Shown here one piece after another: positions 45,225 to 56,840 of a stretch of DNA of 57,500 nucleotides (position 1 is its first letter; each line of letters begins with the position of its first letter). The stretch is from Prorocentrum cordatum (Eukaryota; Sar; Dinophyceae; Prorocentrales; Prorocentraceae). The position numbers and the translations under genes are program-made. The notes under the pieces were generated by a model. The model had not been told where the DNA came from. It did no database searches and was given only the letters and a program-made list of their open reading frames with translations. The stretch covers positions 272,501 through 330,000 of the forward strand of contig CAUYUJ010020693.1 in assembly GCA_963575745.1 (NCBI GenBank). Direction: 5' to 3'.

Positions 45225-45437
45225 CCCCCCCCCCTCCCCCGGCGAGGGGAAAGGACAGGGACGATGTGATTACCACGTTCGATTTTCTCTCCCGTTGAGA
45301 CGACGACGACGACGACGACGACGACGACCAAGGGATCCCCCCCCCTCCCCCGGCGAGGGGAAAGGACAGGGAAGGGCTTCCCTGCGATGTGAATACCACG
45401 TTTGATTTTTTGTTCCCGTTGCGACGACGACGACGAC

Positions 45438-45484
<47 letters not shown>

Positions 45485-45515
45485 AACGATCACGACGACG
45501 ATGACGACGACGACG
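45225..45515. repeat. Duplicated ~113-bp unit with (GAC)n arrays
   Basis: The segment CCCCCGGCGAGGGGAAAGGA occurs at about 45236 and 45348, each followed by ACCACGTT(C/T)GATTTT and CCCGTTG(A/C)GACGACGAC. The second ends in a long GAC array to about 45515. Confidence 0.8.
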
Positions 45516-46382
45516 AGCGGCACAGTCCCTGTCACGCGCCGAGCAAGGTCGGCGGATTGGTGTGTCCTGGGGCCCCTTTATACATGTTCCACCCCCTCTC
45601 CTCAACGTCGCGCCGGAGAGAAGAGCGGCGGCAGGTTATGGGGTGTGCTACGAGCCTTGGTTGGCGGCGCGCACAGGGAGGTAGGCGGTAGGGGGCGGGG
45701 GGAAGGCTCTTTCGAATTAGGCTGCTTCTTTGAAGGCGCGGGCCTTGTCTGGAAGTCTGCAGATGCAGGGCCGGCGCATTCGAAGAAGCAGCCTCCGAAG
45801 AAGCCATCCCCTCCCCCTATGCCCCCGCGCCGCCCAAGAAGGGCCAAGGCAGGCCGTGGGGTGTGCCACGAGGCACCTCCGCGCTCCTTCTGCCCGAGCC
45901 TGCTGGGGAGCAGGGGATGATCTGGCGGCGCGCACGAGGGTGCAGGGTGTCGGGTGGCGGCCTCGTCAAGAGGGCAGGAAGGGGGGGGCTTCTGTGACTG
46001 TGAGGGCAGGGGCCTTTCCTTCGAGGAAGCCTCCTGCGAAGGCCGGGGCCTTCGCATCGGAAAGGGAGGGCGTGCCCATGCCGCTACACCCTTCCATCGT
46101 CCCCCCACTCTTGGGCTCCCTAGGAGGCCCTCGTCGCCCCCGCGGGATGCCCCTCGAGATCCACGTCAGAACGCACCCCAGGAGAGGTCACGAGGAGTAG
46201 CGGCAGCGGCATTTGGTGGTTTCCCCAGAGAAGTTTCTTGAGAAGGTAGGGGCCTTCTCAGAGGCCTCCTAGTTGGGCAGGGGCCTTCTTGACCCCCGCC
46301 TTCTAAGAAGCGCGCCGCCCTTGTCGAAGGCCAGCCCCCTCGCGTCATCCCCGTGTGCGCGCCGCCAATCACCACCCACCAA
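45516..46382. other. Spacer with short inverted GAAGGCC/GGCCTTC words
   Basis: Many short dyads such as GAAGGCCGGGGCCTTC (46037-46052) and GAAGGTAGGGGCCTTCTC. ORFs are Ala/Pro/Arg-rich without motifs. No gene recognised. Confidence 0.4.
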
Positions 46383-46520
46383 ACCACCCCAACCCAACCC
46401 GAAGGCTCAGATTTACCCTCGATTTCTAGTGGGGGGGTTCCGGGAACATCGAAAAAACACAGATGGAGCCCATACCCCCCCCAACCCGAAATTCGGGTCT
46501 TCGGGTTGGGTTGGGGTGGT
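46383..46520. mobile_element. 138-bp element with perfect 22-bp terminal inverted repeats
   Basis: Positions 46383-46404 (starting ACCACCCCAACC) are the exact inverse complement of 46499-46520 (ending GGTTGGGGTGGT). The interior of 94 bases includes a further AACCCGAAATTCGGGT dyad next to the right arm. No coding capacity. It resembles a small MITE; no clear target-site duplication was found. Confidence 0.6.
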
Positions 46521-47574
46521 CTGGTAGGTAGTCAGCCAAGAGGAGGGGATGGAGTGGGCGGGGTCCAGGAGTAGTCATAGCCGGCGGACGCATCCAGGCG
46601 GGCTGCTCTGCCGCGCCGAGCCGCTGCTGGCCGCCCCCGAGCACGGCGGCACGTCGCCGCCCTGTGCCGTGCACAGTCGCTGGGGAGTCATGGGAGCCTT
46701 GTATGTCTTCGCGATTCCGATGTTTGGAGAGCGCACTCGCGTGCGATAGCGCTTTGGAGTCGATGGGAACGCGCCGATGTAGCGTCGATTAGCGTCGATG
46801 TGCGACGGTTCACGTCGATTAGCGCCAACTAGCGTCGATTAAGCAGAACCAGCAAGATGGTATGAGAGGCTCCCATGAGCTGTCGCCGAACAGGAGAGTT
46901 TTTGAGAAGCGTGGCGACTGAGCGCTCTACGTGTGTGCCTGTCTGTTCTGACCACGTTCTTTTGCACGCGCTGAAGGAAAGCATCGCCGTCGCCACTTAT
47001 TACCAGATCATCGCCGCTTGGCCACGAACAGCTACACGAAACTGCTGCGAAGCAGTTTGTCCCCCTGGCCCCCTCTCTGCACTCCTCGCGCTTCTCCGCC
47101 TCCCGGCGAGCTGGGGGTCTGGGATCCCTCTGGGCTCCCTTCCCATGGTGGATCGCATACGTTCACGCGGCCGTTTCAAGCAGAAGTGTCACCACCCATC
47201 TGTTCGTTTCAGAGTGTGCCGACATCTTGGCGTCGCAAATGTCGCATAATGTATGACCAGCGCTGGATGACATGATCATTTGCGTGCGAACTACTTGCAT
47301 CGGGGTCGTCGTTGTCGACGCGAACCTCGACCAACCGACGCGTTTTCTTGTATGGGGGCCCAGATTTGCATTGACTTCGCCACCCTCCTGATGGGAAAGC
47401 ACTTCGGTGATCTGGAGCGTCGCCATTGGGTTTAAGGCAGGCAGAGCTTGGCGTAAATATGAGGCAGATGCCCTCGTACAATGGGCGACTGTGCCTGTGC
47501 AACGATTTGCGATGGTCGACCGCTCTCGCCTCGAGGATATTTTCCATGTCTGAAAGAGAAACCTCAGGCCAAAC
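46521..47574. other. Spacer without a recognised gene
   Basis: Contains four variants of AGCGTCGATTAGCGTCGAT-type words (46780-46845). Open frames at 46875-47249 and 47209-47586 (minus) have no known motif. Confidence 0.4.
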
Positions 47575-47950
47575 TAGCTCTACCACCTCAGGTCGGGGCG
47601 TGTCGCACCTTCGAGTCTGGAGGATGTCTCAGGCGACGACAGCCAGACGACCTCAGTCTACTGCATATGTGAGCCCAGAGTTGCGAGGATGTCTCAAGCA
47701 AAATTGGCCAGACCACCTCAGTTAAGTGCACATCCGAGCTCAGAGTTGCAAGATGCCTCAGATGAAACGATCCCAGAGCTCCATGCCAGGGCATGTATGA
47801 GTTGAGAGTTGCGAGGGCCAGCTCAGGTCATGGCATATCTGGGCCCAGAGATGGGAGTATGTCTCAGACGAAACGGGCGAGACCACTTCAAGTCACCTCA
47901 CATTGGAGCGCAGAGCTAGGATCATGTCTCAGGGGGAGCTCGCAAGACCA
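47575..47950. repeat. Degenerate tandem repeat of about 65 bp
   Basis: Units share GCCCAGAGTTGCGAGGATGT followed by CTCAGG and GACCACCTCAG. The GAGGATGTCTCA word or variants occur near 47620, 47686, 47748, 47850 and 47920. Confidence 0.65.
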
Positions 47951-47964
47951 ACTCGCGTGCGGCC

Positions 47965-48085
47965 AATTAAAGCAACAACAACCACAGCAACAACCACAAC
48001 AACAACTACTTCTACTACAACAACTACAACAACTACAACAACATCAACAACAACAGCTTGAACAACAGCAGCAGCAACACCAACA
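47965..48085. repeat. (CAA)n array
   Basis: CAACAACTA/CAGCAACAA repeat; encodes poly-Gln/Leu in one frame, taken as non-coding. Confidence 0.9.
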
Positions 48086-48704
48086 ATCCGCTCCGCTGAA
48101 CCACTTCAGCTACGCGTCCAGGGACAGTAAATGACAGTTCGGCGCCCTCACTCTGACAATTTCGCTGCGGCCGAAAGTGCCACACCACTTAACAACAGTT
48201 GAACAAGTTACGATTCCAGTTGCCCTTTTTCCCGCCTGGGGGGGACCTGAGAAGCACGCGGGCGACCGAAAGAGGCTCGCGAGGGCCGCTCAATGGAGCG
48301 CCCAGGTCTAGCCCACTCGAGTCCCGAGCCGTTGCCCAGAGAACCCCCGAAGGCATGCGGGAAGACCTCGGATGGCCCATGAGGGCCGCAAGACCAATGG
48401 GGACCATGAACTCATGGCCCAAGGCGCCCCCGCCACCGCCCACGACATCCTCGCGACAGCCCAGCACATCCAAGAAGGACATTACTCGGTGGCCCCTTGA
48501 AGGCCGCAACGGGCCCGTCAATTCGATGATGCATCATGTTTTCTGTCTGGCCCGGCCGACCCAACCTGCCCGCTTGAATCCGCCCGCCCGACTCGACCCG
48601 CCCCCCCCCGTTGAGACGAGGGCAGATCTTTCAAGCGAAAAGATGCTTGTTCAAGCGAAAAGCTGGTTCGTTCAGGCGAAAACGCAACCAGCGAAAACTA
48701 CGTA
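48086..48704. other. Spacer before the decamer satellite
   Basis: No gene recognised. At 48515-48610 there is one copy of the repeat found in tandem at 51850-52600 (TTCGATGATGCATCATGTTT followed by CCGCCCG words). Confidence 0.45.
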
Positions 48705-50590
48705 TATAGACAGAGAGGCACATACAGACACAGAGAGGCACACACACACATATACATATACACACAGAGACACATCTATACAGAGAGAGAGAGACACAGC
48801 GAGACACACAGAGGCACAGAGGGACACGTATAGACACAGAGGGACACAGAGAGACACAAATAGACACACCGAGACACAGAGAGACACAGGAGGACACAGA
48901 GACACACAGAGGGACACATAAAGACACAGAGAGACACATATAGACACAGAGTGACACAGCGAGACACAGAGGGACACAGAGTGACACAAAGGGACACGGA
49001 GGGACAAAGAGGGACACAGAGGGACACAGAGGGACACAGAGGGACACAGAGGGACACAGAGGGGGACAGGGACACAGAGGGACACAGAGGGACACAGGGA
49101 CACAGAGGGACACAGAGGGACACAGAGGGACATAGGGGGACACAGAGGGACACAGAAGGACACAGAGTGACACAAAGGGACACAGAGGGACAAAGAGGGA
49201 CACAGAGGGACACAGAGGGACACAGAGGGACATAGAAGGACACAGAGGGACACAGAGGGGCACAAAGGGACACAGAGAGACACAGAGAAACACAGAGGGA
49301 CACAGAGGGAGACGGAGGGACACGGAGGGACAACGAGGGACACAGAAGGACACAGAGGGACACAGAGGGACACAGAAGGACACAGAGGGACACAGAGCGA
49401 CACAGAGGGACACAGAGAGACACAGAGAGACACAGAGAGACACTGAGAGACACAGAAAGACACTGAGAGACTCACACAGGGAACAGAGGGACACAGAGAG
49501 ACAGAGAGACACAGAGAGACACAGCGAGACACAGAGAGACACAGAGGGACACAGAGAGATACAGAGAGACACAGAGAGACACATAGAGACAGAGAGACAC
49601 AGAGAGTCACAGAGACACACATAGAGACACAGAGAGACTCACAGAGGGACACAGACACAGAGAGACACAGATAGAAGGACACATAGAGACACAGAGAGAC
49701 ACAGAGGGATACAGAGACACACCGAGGGTCACAGAGTGACACACAGGGACACAGATGGACACAGAGAGACACAGAGAGACACAGAGAGACCCAGAGAGAC
49801 ACTGAGAGACACAGAGGGACACAGAAGGACACAGCACGTCACAGAGAGACACAGACAGACACAGCGAGACACAGAGAGACACAGAGAAACACAGAGGGAC
49901 ACAGAGGGACACAGAGGGACAGACACGGTCACAGAGGGACACAGAGTGACATAGAGACACAGGGAGACACAGAGTGACACAGGGAGACACAGAGAGACAC
50001 AGAGAGACACAGAGAGATACAGAGGGACACTGAGAGACACAGAGGGACACAGAGGGACACATAGAGGCACTGAGAGACACTAAGAGACACATAGAGACAC
50101 AGAGAGAAACAGAGGGACACAGAGGGACACACAGGGACAGAGAAAAACAGAGGGACACAGAGAGACACAGAAATACAGAGGGACACGGCGAGGCACAGAG
50201 GGACACAAAGGGACACAGAGGGACACAGAGGGACACAGAGAGACACAGAGAGACACAGAGAGTCACATAGAGACACAGATGCAGACACAGGGGCGCAAAG
50301 GGACACAAAGGAACACAGTGGGACACAGAGGGACACAGAGGGACACAGAGGGACATAGAAGGACACAGAGGGACACAGAGGGGCACAAAGGGACACAGAG
50401 AGACACAGAGAGACACAGAGGCACACAGAGGGACACAGAGGGACACAGAGGCACACAGAGGGACACAGAGGGACACAGATGGACTAGAAAGACGCAGAGA
50501 AACACAGAAAAACACAAAGGTACACAGAGAATCACAGGGACACAGAGAAACACAGAGGGACACAGAGAGACACAGAAATACAGAGACACA
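48705..50590. repeat. 1.9-kb satellite of a 10-bp unit (GGGACACAGA)
   Basis: About 190 copies of ACACAGAGGG, with variants such as ACACAGAGAG and ACATAGAGAC. Ten bases times three gives a 30-base, ten-residue protein repeat in every frame, so several long ORFs appear on both strands (Ser-Leu-Cys-Val-Pro-Leu-Cys-Pro-Ser-Val on minus; Thr-Glu-Gly-His-Arg-Gly-Thr-Gln-Arg-Asp on plus). These are expected from the repeat and I do not call genes. Confidence 0.92.
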
Positions 50591-50599
50591 CAAGGGTCA

Positions 50600-51232
50600 C
50601 CCGGGCTGGGCGCCCGACGGAGCCGGGAACCGGGATTTCGGGCTTTCCCGGGCTCGATCTCTCGAAAATCCCGGTTCCCGCCATCCCGGCGGTCTCTGGT
50701 CGCCGGGGCCCGCGCGCGCGGGGGCGGGGCGCCCGCCAGACTGGAAACCTGGCGCCCGCCATCCCAGCGTTCGCCGTTCGCGGGGGCGGGAGCTCGTGGC
50801 GCCCGACAGCTAGAGCCAGGAGTTCGGCGTTGTCCTTGCGCGATCCCTCCGAAGTCGCGGTCCCCGCCTTCCGCGGTCGTTGGTCGCGGGGGCCCGCGGG
50901 GGCGGGGCTCCTGGCGCCCGCCAGAGCTGTGGGAACCGGGATTTGGGGCTTCTCTGTGTTTGATCTCTCCGCAATCCCGGTTCCCGCCATCCCGGCGGTC
51001 GCCGCTCGTGGGGGCGGGGGTTCGTGGCGCCCGGCAGGGCCTGAAAACTGGATTTCGGGTATATCCGGCCTCGATCTCTCCGAAATCCAGGCTCCCGCAT
51101 TTCTGGCGGTCGCTGGTCGCGGGGGCCCGCGGGGGCGGGGCGCCCGACAGAGCCGGAAGCCGGGATTTCGCAGATTTCCAGCCTCGATCTTTCCAAAATC
51201 CCCGTTCCCGCCATCCCTCGGGATTGCCACGA
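50600..51232. repeat. Tandem repeat of about 118 bp with internal dyad
   Basis: Five to six units. GGCGCCCG occurs near 50605, 50727, 50793, 50915, 51028 and 51139. Each full unit contains GGGAACCGGGATTTCGG and its inverse complement CGAAATCCCGGTTCCC about 25 bases later, so each can form a stem of about 16 bp. Confidence 0.75.
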
Positions 51233-51254
51233 GTTCCCACCATTTTCTCAGGAG

Positions 51255-51345
51255 GATGAGGAGGTGGAGGAGGTGGAGGAGGAGGAGGAAGAGGAAGAGG
51301 AGGAGGAGGAGGAGGAGGAGGAGGAGGAGGAGGAGGAGAAAAAGA
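51255..51345. repeat. (GGA)n array
   Basis: Short purine array with GTG and AAG interruptions. Confidence 0.92.
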
Positions 51346-52600
51346 AGGACGAGGGGGATATCAGAAAAGAGGGGGTCACGAAGAGGATCCGCAGCGCTTC
51401 ATCCCTTCATCCCTTTTCGCGCGAACGCGCCGAAACGATTTCGCTCGAACGGCCGCGGATTTCGCGCGACCTGTCTTCGCGCGAACGGCGCACTCTCCAG
51501 CGCCGCCCGACCGACCCGAGCCGCCCACCCTGCACGCCGCACCATGCGTCAACGTCCCGCCCACCCGGCCCGACCCACCCGCGTGGGGACGCGCGCTTGG
51601 CCCCGCCAGACCCGACCCGTCTGTCAGGGTCCGCATTCCCCCTCCCTCCCGCCCTACGGTAGGTGTGCGTCGTGTCGACCCGCGGCGACCCCAGCGCGGG
51701 CGTTCAAGGTTGAACGCCGCCGGCGACCCAGAATCGATCGATGTTGAACGATCGGACGTTGCGGCAGCGGCCGATCGTTCAAGGTTGAACGATCCCTGCG
51801 GTGTCAAAAACCAACGCTGGGGTCGGCACGACACGAACCTGCCGTACGCGCGTGTCAGCTCGATGATCCGCCATGCTTGAATGTACCGCCTGACCGACAC
51901 GACTCGCCCGTTAGGGTCCGCTCGACCCGAGCCGCTCGCACTACGCGCGTGCAATCACGATGAGACATCATGATGTAAAGTCCCGTCCAGCCAGACCGAG
52001 CCGCCAGAAGGCCCGCCCGCCCTGCCGGACCCGCCCGATAAGGCCCGCCCGCCCGATTCAATCCCGCCCGCCCTTCACATGTGCCAATTCGATGATTCAC
52101 CATGTATTTAAGGGTCCGCCCGCCCGACCCGACCCGCTCGCTAGCGCGCGTTCCGACCCGCCCGTCAGGGCCCGCCCGACCCGATCCGCCCGCCACGTGT
52201 GCCAATCTGATGACGCAGCGTGTTTCAATGCTCCGCCCGCCAGACCCGACCCGCCTGTGCCCCCGACCCGACCCGCCTGCAGGGGCCCGCCCGCTCAAAC
52301 CCGGCCCGCCCGCTCGACTCGCGTGCCAATTCGGTGATGCATCACATTTCCGTGCCCCGCCCGCCCGATCCGACCCGCCGGTCAGGGCCCGCATTATATA
52401 CGACCCGCCCCGCCCGCCGGCGCCCGTCCGCCCGCTCGACTCGGCCCGACTGCCGTGGCCGCGTGCCAGCTCGATGATGCGCCATGCTTCAGCATGTCCC
52501 GCCCGCCAGGCCCGTCCCGGTTCAGGGCCCGCCCGCCCGGCCCCCAACCTTCCCGGTAGTGCCCGCCCGCCCGACCCGACCCGCCCGAAGATGTAGGCGG
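51346..52600. repeat. GCCCGACCCG minisatellite with ~120-bp higher-order unit
   Basis: CCCGCCCGACCCGACC-like short repeats carry, at roughly 120-base intervals, a conserved word GTGCCAATTCGATGATGCAC (about 51853, 52082, 52200, 52323, 52462; a weaker one at 51950). The first 500 bases also hold four GTTGAACG(AT) words (51708-51795). Confidence 0.65.
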
Positions 52601-53504
52601 CACCAAATGGGGCAGCAAACGGGGCAGAGGACGGCATAGAAGGGTAGCCTCAGATTGTGCAGCGGTAGGGGAGAAGGAGGAGCAATCAGACATCCCTACG
52701 CAGCCCCGAAGTGATTCAGCACCGGCCGCTGAGGAGGAGTGGGAGGCGGAGGAGGAGGTTGTGGAGGAGGGGCGGGGAGGGCAGAGCGAGGCCGGCGGGA
52801 GAGGGGCGGAGGGAGAGACGACGAGATGCTGAGATGACGAGGGAGGCGCAGGGACGGAGACATTCGAGGTTGGAGGCTTTCGAGCGTCTTTCCAGCAGCT
52901 CCGCCTCGCCGAAGGCGCTCTGGAGGTGCCCGAGTCGTCTCGAACGGCCGCCGAAGAGCCGAGTTGTGGCCCGAAGCTGGACCACGCGGTGGTGAGGAGG
53001 GGCGATAAATGGGAGGGGGCAGCGAGGGCTGCCGAAAAGGGGCCCTTGAGGGCTCTCCCTGAGGGCTCCTGAAGGGACCCTTTAGAGGGTCACGAGGGGA
53101 GCCTCTAGGGCCCGAAAAGGGCACCTCGCTTGTCCGCCCCCCTTGATCGCTCCCCTACTACAGTCGAGCTTGATTCGTAGGCCGACCATGCCAAATCGAG
53201 GGTCCCTCTGTGTCCTGTCTGTCCCGACCTAGACAAAACGCGCATCCTTTGGTGTTCTGGGGCCACGCTGCCGTGGAAGAGTCTTGTGTTCTCGTGGTGT
53301 CCTCTCCAGTCAAGTCCAAGTGCAATTCGCGCCCATCCGAAAGGCCATGGGGGCGGCGCCAGGGGCGGCGGCAGGGCGGGCGGGGCCGCAGGGCGGGGGG
53401 CCGCAGGGCACTCTCCTCGCCTGCCGCGCCACCTTCATCGGCGAGGGCCCACACGGCGGCGTCGTGAGGCGCCCAGGGTTGGGCGGAGTGCCTCCTCCTT
53501 CGTC
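52601..53504. other. Spacer without a recognised gene
   Basis: Contains GGA-rich sequence at 52735-52760, dyads such as GAGGGCTCTCCCTGAGGGCTC (53048-53068), and open frames without motifs. A stretch at 52840-52990 has exon-like composition but gives no recognisable protein. Confidence 0.35.
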
Positions 53505-54030
53505 GTCGGCCTCATCCTCCTTCTCCTCCTCCTCCTCCTCCTCCTCCTCCTCCTCCTCCTCCTCCCTCCTCCCTCCTCCTCCCGCCTCCCGCCTCCCTCC
53601 TCCTTCCTCCTCCCTCCTCCCTCCTCCCTCCTCCTCCTCCTCCCTCCTCCTCTTCTCCTCCTCCTCGCGAGACGGCCGGCCCGCTCACGGGGGGGCGGCA
53701 CGGGGCGGCGCCGACGCGCGGGGGCAGCGGGCGGCAGCGGGGCAGGCGAGCGGCGGGGGGGCAGCGAGGAGGCGGCGGCCGCGGGGCAGCGCGGCGGGGC
53801 GGGGCGGGCAGCGGAGGCGCGGGGCGGGCAGCAGACGCCGCCGCGCCGAGGGGGCGGGCGCAGCGAGGGGGCGGCGCGCCGAGGGCGCAGCGGGGCCCGA
53901 CGGGCAGGCCGGCCACGGCGGCCAAGGGCCAGGGCAGAGGGGCGACGGACGCCCAGAGAGGCCGAGGGGCCCGGGGGGGCGCGGACGCCGAGACGGCGGG
54001 CCGCAGGGGGAGCACGGGATCGACGTCGGG
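53505..54030. repeat. CTC array followed by very GC-rich GGGGCGGC-type DNA
   Basis: CTC/CTCC array at 53505-53668, then about 350 bases of GGCGG/GCGGGGC words to 54030. High GC leaves all frames open. Confidence 0.8.
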
Positions 54031-54039
54031 GGGCACCCG

Positions 54040-54470
54040 GTGGACACACACACACACAACACACACACACAAGCAGACACACACACACACACAACACACA
54101 CACACATATTCACACACACATTCACACACAAGCAGACACACACACACAAACAAGCACATTTTTAAATACAAACACAAAGACAAACACAAACTCACACACA
54201 CACACACCCACACACACACACCCGCACACCCGCATACGCGCACACGCGCACACGCGCACACGCGCACACCCGCACACCCGCACACACACACGCACACACA
54301 AACACACACACACACAGAGCGCAAGCACGTACGCACGCACGCACGCACATAGACAAACACACACAAACACACACACACACACGCGCGCACACACGTGCGC
54401 ACACACACGCACACACACACACATGCACACGCACACGCACACGCAAACGCGCACACACACAGACGCGCGC
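54040..54470. repeat. (CA)n microsatellite
   Basis: Long CA/CACG/CACAA dinucleotide-based array. ORFs of His/Thr (+) and Cys/Val (-) are repeat translations. Confidence 0.95.
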
Positions 54471-55797
54471 GACCGACTGGTTCGCCGCCGCGCCCACCCC
54501 CCCTCCAGCGAGGCGTGCGGCCCGCGCGCGCGGTCAGTTCGCCGCCTGGACGGCTGTTGGGTCGGTGTACATGCGCGCGCCTTGGGTCGGCACCGCCCAA
54601 GCGTACTAATACTAGATCTGCGGCGGCCACGCAAGGGCGACGCGCACGCTCTGGAACTTTCTGGTACAAGCTCCGTGGCGGGCGCTTTCTGGCCATGTCG
54701 CCCGGGAGACGAGTTATTTCAAGAGATTCTGTCCTGTCTGTTCGGATCGGGAGTGCGCCTTCAACAGAGGCGCATCGTATTAGCATGTCCTTAGGCGTCC
54801 CATGGGGGTGGGACGTGCAAGTGGGAACTTCCTTGCCTCCCTCCCCCCCCATCCCACTCCATCTGCGGTCCGCGCATGCGGGCACCGTGGGCAGTGGGAG
54901 CGAGCAGGGGAAGATGGGGCACAGGCGCATCCGTCATAACGTCTCTGCGCGACCCATTTTTCTGTCTCCAAATCTGGGGCAGATGCCTGCCCAGTCCAGG
55001 GTTGATGCCTCCCCCAGGCATGCTGGCAGTGCCGTGGCGTTGGCTCCGGGACTCGTTCTGGACCAGCTTCCATGCGTCTCCTGGCTCCCCCGAGCGGCAT
55101 TGGCATCCTAATCGGGGCCACCGATATTCCATGCCGTGTTGGCGAGAACATGGCCTCATCCGCCCCGTTATTACGAGGCCCTCGCGATTACCCACATGAG
55201 CGTTTCCTACCGCTCCTCCATGCCACCTTCGTCGCTTTCGGCGTGCCTGGTCAGCCGTCGGCTAGCATAAGCGGCACCGCCAGGAGCCAACGCCAGATTA
55301 CTGCCGATCCGTTTTGCCCCCAAGCGCTCGCGACAATCGCAACTCAAGATCACATCCATACGTGGTGGCAAAGTCTGCCTGCGGAACGTCAAAATGGACA
55401 TTTCTGCAGTGAGGTCGCCGAGCTCAATGACTCATAAGCACTTTCTATGATGAAGAGAGCAGGCGACGAATGACGGGTAACTTGCTTCAGCCATCGCCGA
55501 AGTGCACACGCGACCCTGCCATACATTGAATTCCCAGCTTCCGCAGCAAACCAGAATCGACCATTAACAAACGGTTTGCACGGAGGTTGTTGTTTGGGCG
55601 CGCAAGTGAATGAGTTAACCCCGTGCCCCGGATATTTGATAATACACCCTTGCCATTAGAGAGATGACTAACCAGGGCCAACACATGGTCGATCTGGGCA
55701 GGGGGGCGTCGAGTCAGATATCCACTTTCGCCTGGAAAAGTACACATCGATATTGCGATCTTCTGATGTTGTAGCGTATTGGGCGTGTTACTTGTTC
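54471..55797. other. Spacer without a recognised gene
   Basis: Mixed composition; open frames (for example 55072-55437, +) show no motif. No exon call is supported. Confidence 0.4.
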
Positions 55798-56840
55798 GAG
55801 GCCTGCTGGGGGGCCCAGCACAGTGAGGGCCACGCGCAGACCCAAATTAGACCTCGCCATCCCTTGGGGGGCTGCGATCTGTGAAACTGTCGCCACTTTC
55901 GAGGCCTGCTGGGGGGCCCAGCACAGTGAGGGCCACGCGCGGATTCAAATTAGACCTCGCCATCCCTGGGGGGCTGCGATCTGCGAAACTGTCGCCATTT
56001 TCGAGGCCTGCTGGGGGGCCCAGCACAGTGAGGGCCACGCGCGGATTCAAATTAGACCTCGCCATCCCTGGGGGGCTGCGATCTGTGAAACTGTCGCCAT
56101 TTTCGAGGCCTGCTGGGGGGCCCAGCACAGTGAGGGCCACGCGCGGATTCAAATTAGACCTCGCCATCCCTGGGGGGCTGCGATCTGTGAAACTGTCGCC
56201 ACTTTCGAGGCCTGCTGGGGGGCCCAGCACAGTGAGGGCCACGCGCGGATTCAAATTAGACCTCGCCATCCCTGGGGGGCTGCGATCTGTGAAACTGTCG
56301 CCACTTTCGAGGCCTGCTGGGGGGCCCTTCATAGTGAGGGCGACGAGCGGACCCAAATTAGACCTCGCCATCCCTGGGGGGCTGCGATCTGTGAAACTGT
56401 CGCCACTTTCGAGGCCTGCTGAGGGGCCCTGCACAGTGAGGGCGACGGGCGGACCCAAATTAGACCTCGCCATCCCAGGGGGACTGCGATCTGTGAAACT
56501 GTCGCCACTTCGAGGCCTGCTGGGGGGCCTAGCACAGTGAGGGCGACGGGCGGACCCAAATTTGACATCGCCATCCCTGGGGGGGCTGCGATCTGTGAAA
56601 CTGTCGCCACTTGCGAGGCCTGCTGGGGGGCCCAGCTCAGTGAGGCGACGCGCAGACCCAAATTAGACCTCGCCATTGTTTGGGGTGCTGCGATCTGTGA
56701 AACTGTCGCCACTTTCGAGGCCTGCTGGGAGGCCCAGCACAGTGAGGGCCACGCGCGGATTCAAATTAGACCTCGCCATCCCTGGGGGGGCTGCGATCTG
56801 TGAAACTGTCGCCACTTGCGAGGCCTGCTGGGAGGGCCTG
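55798..56840. repeat. 102-bp satellite, about ten copies
   Basis: GAGGCCTGCTGG begins units at 55799, 55901, 56003, 56105, 56207, 56309, 56411, 56512, 56615, 56717 and 56820, a period of 102 with one-base slips. Units from 55901 to 56309 are almost identical. As 102 is a multiple of three, frames stay open and encode a 34-residue repeat (+) and its antisense; both are probably non-coding. Confidence 0.95.

Noticed and set aside
48631-49832. Minus-strand ORFs of over 300 codons with Ser-Leu-Cys-Val-Pro repeats
   Set aside because: They are exact translations of a 10-bp satellite that is open in most frames; no start context, splice site or non-repeat sequence supports a gene.
53286-54930. Very long ORFs of about 470-500 codons on both strands
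   Set aside because: They cross a CTC array, a GC-rich tract and a CA microsatellite; stops are absent because of composition.
55823-56540. 34-residue repeat protein resembling a PPR-length array
   Set aside because: The length match is a coincidence of a 102-bp satellite; residues at PPR consensus positions do not fit, and units slip by one base, breaking the frame.
55798-56840. CRISPR-like array
   Set aside because: The repeats are directly adjacent with no unique spacers, and the genome is eukaryotic.
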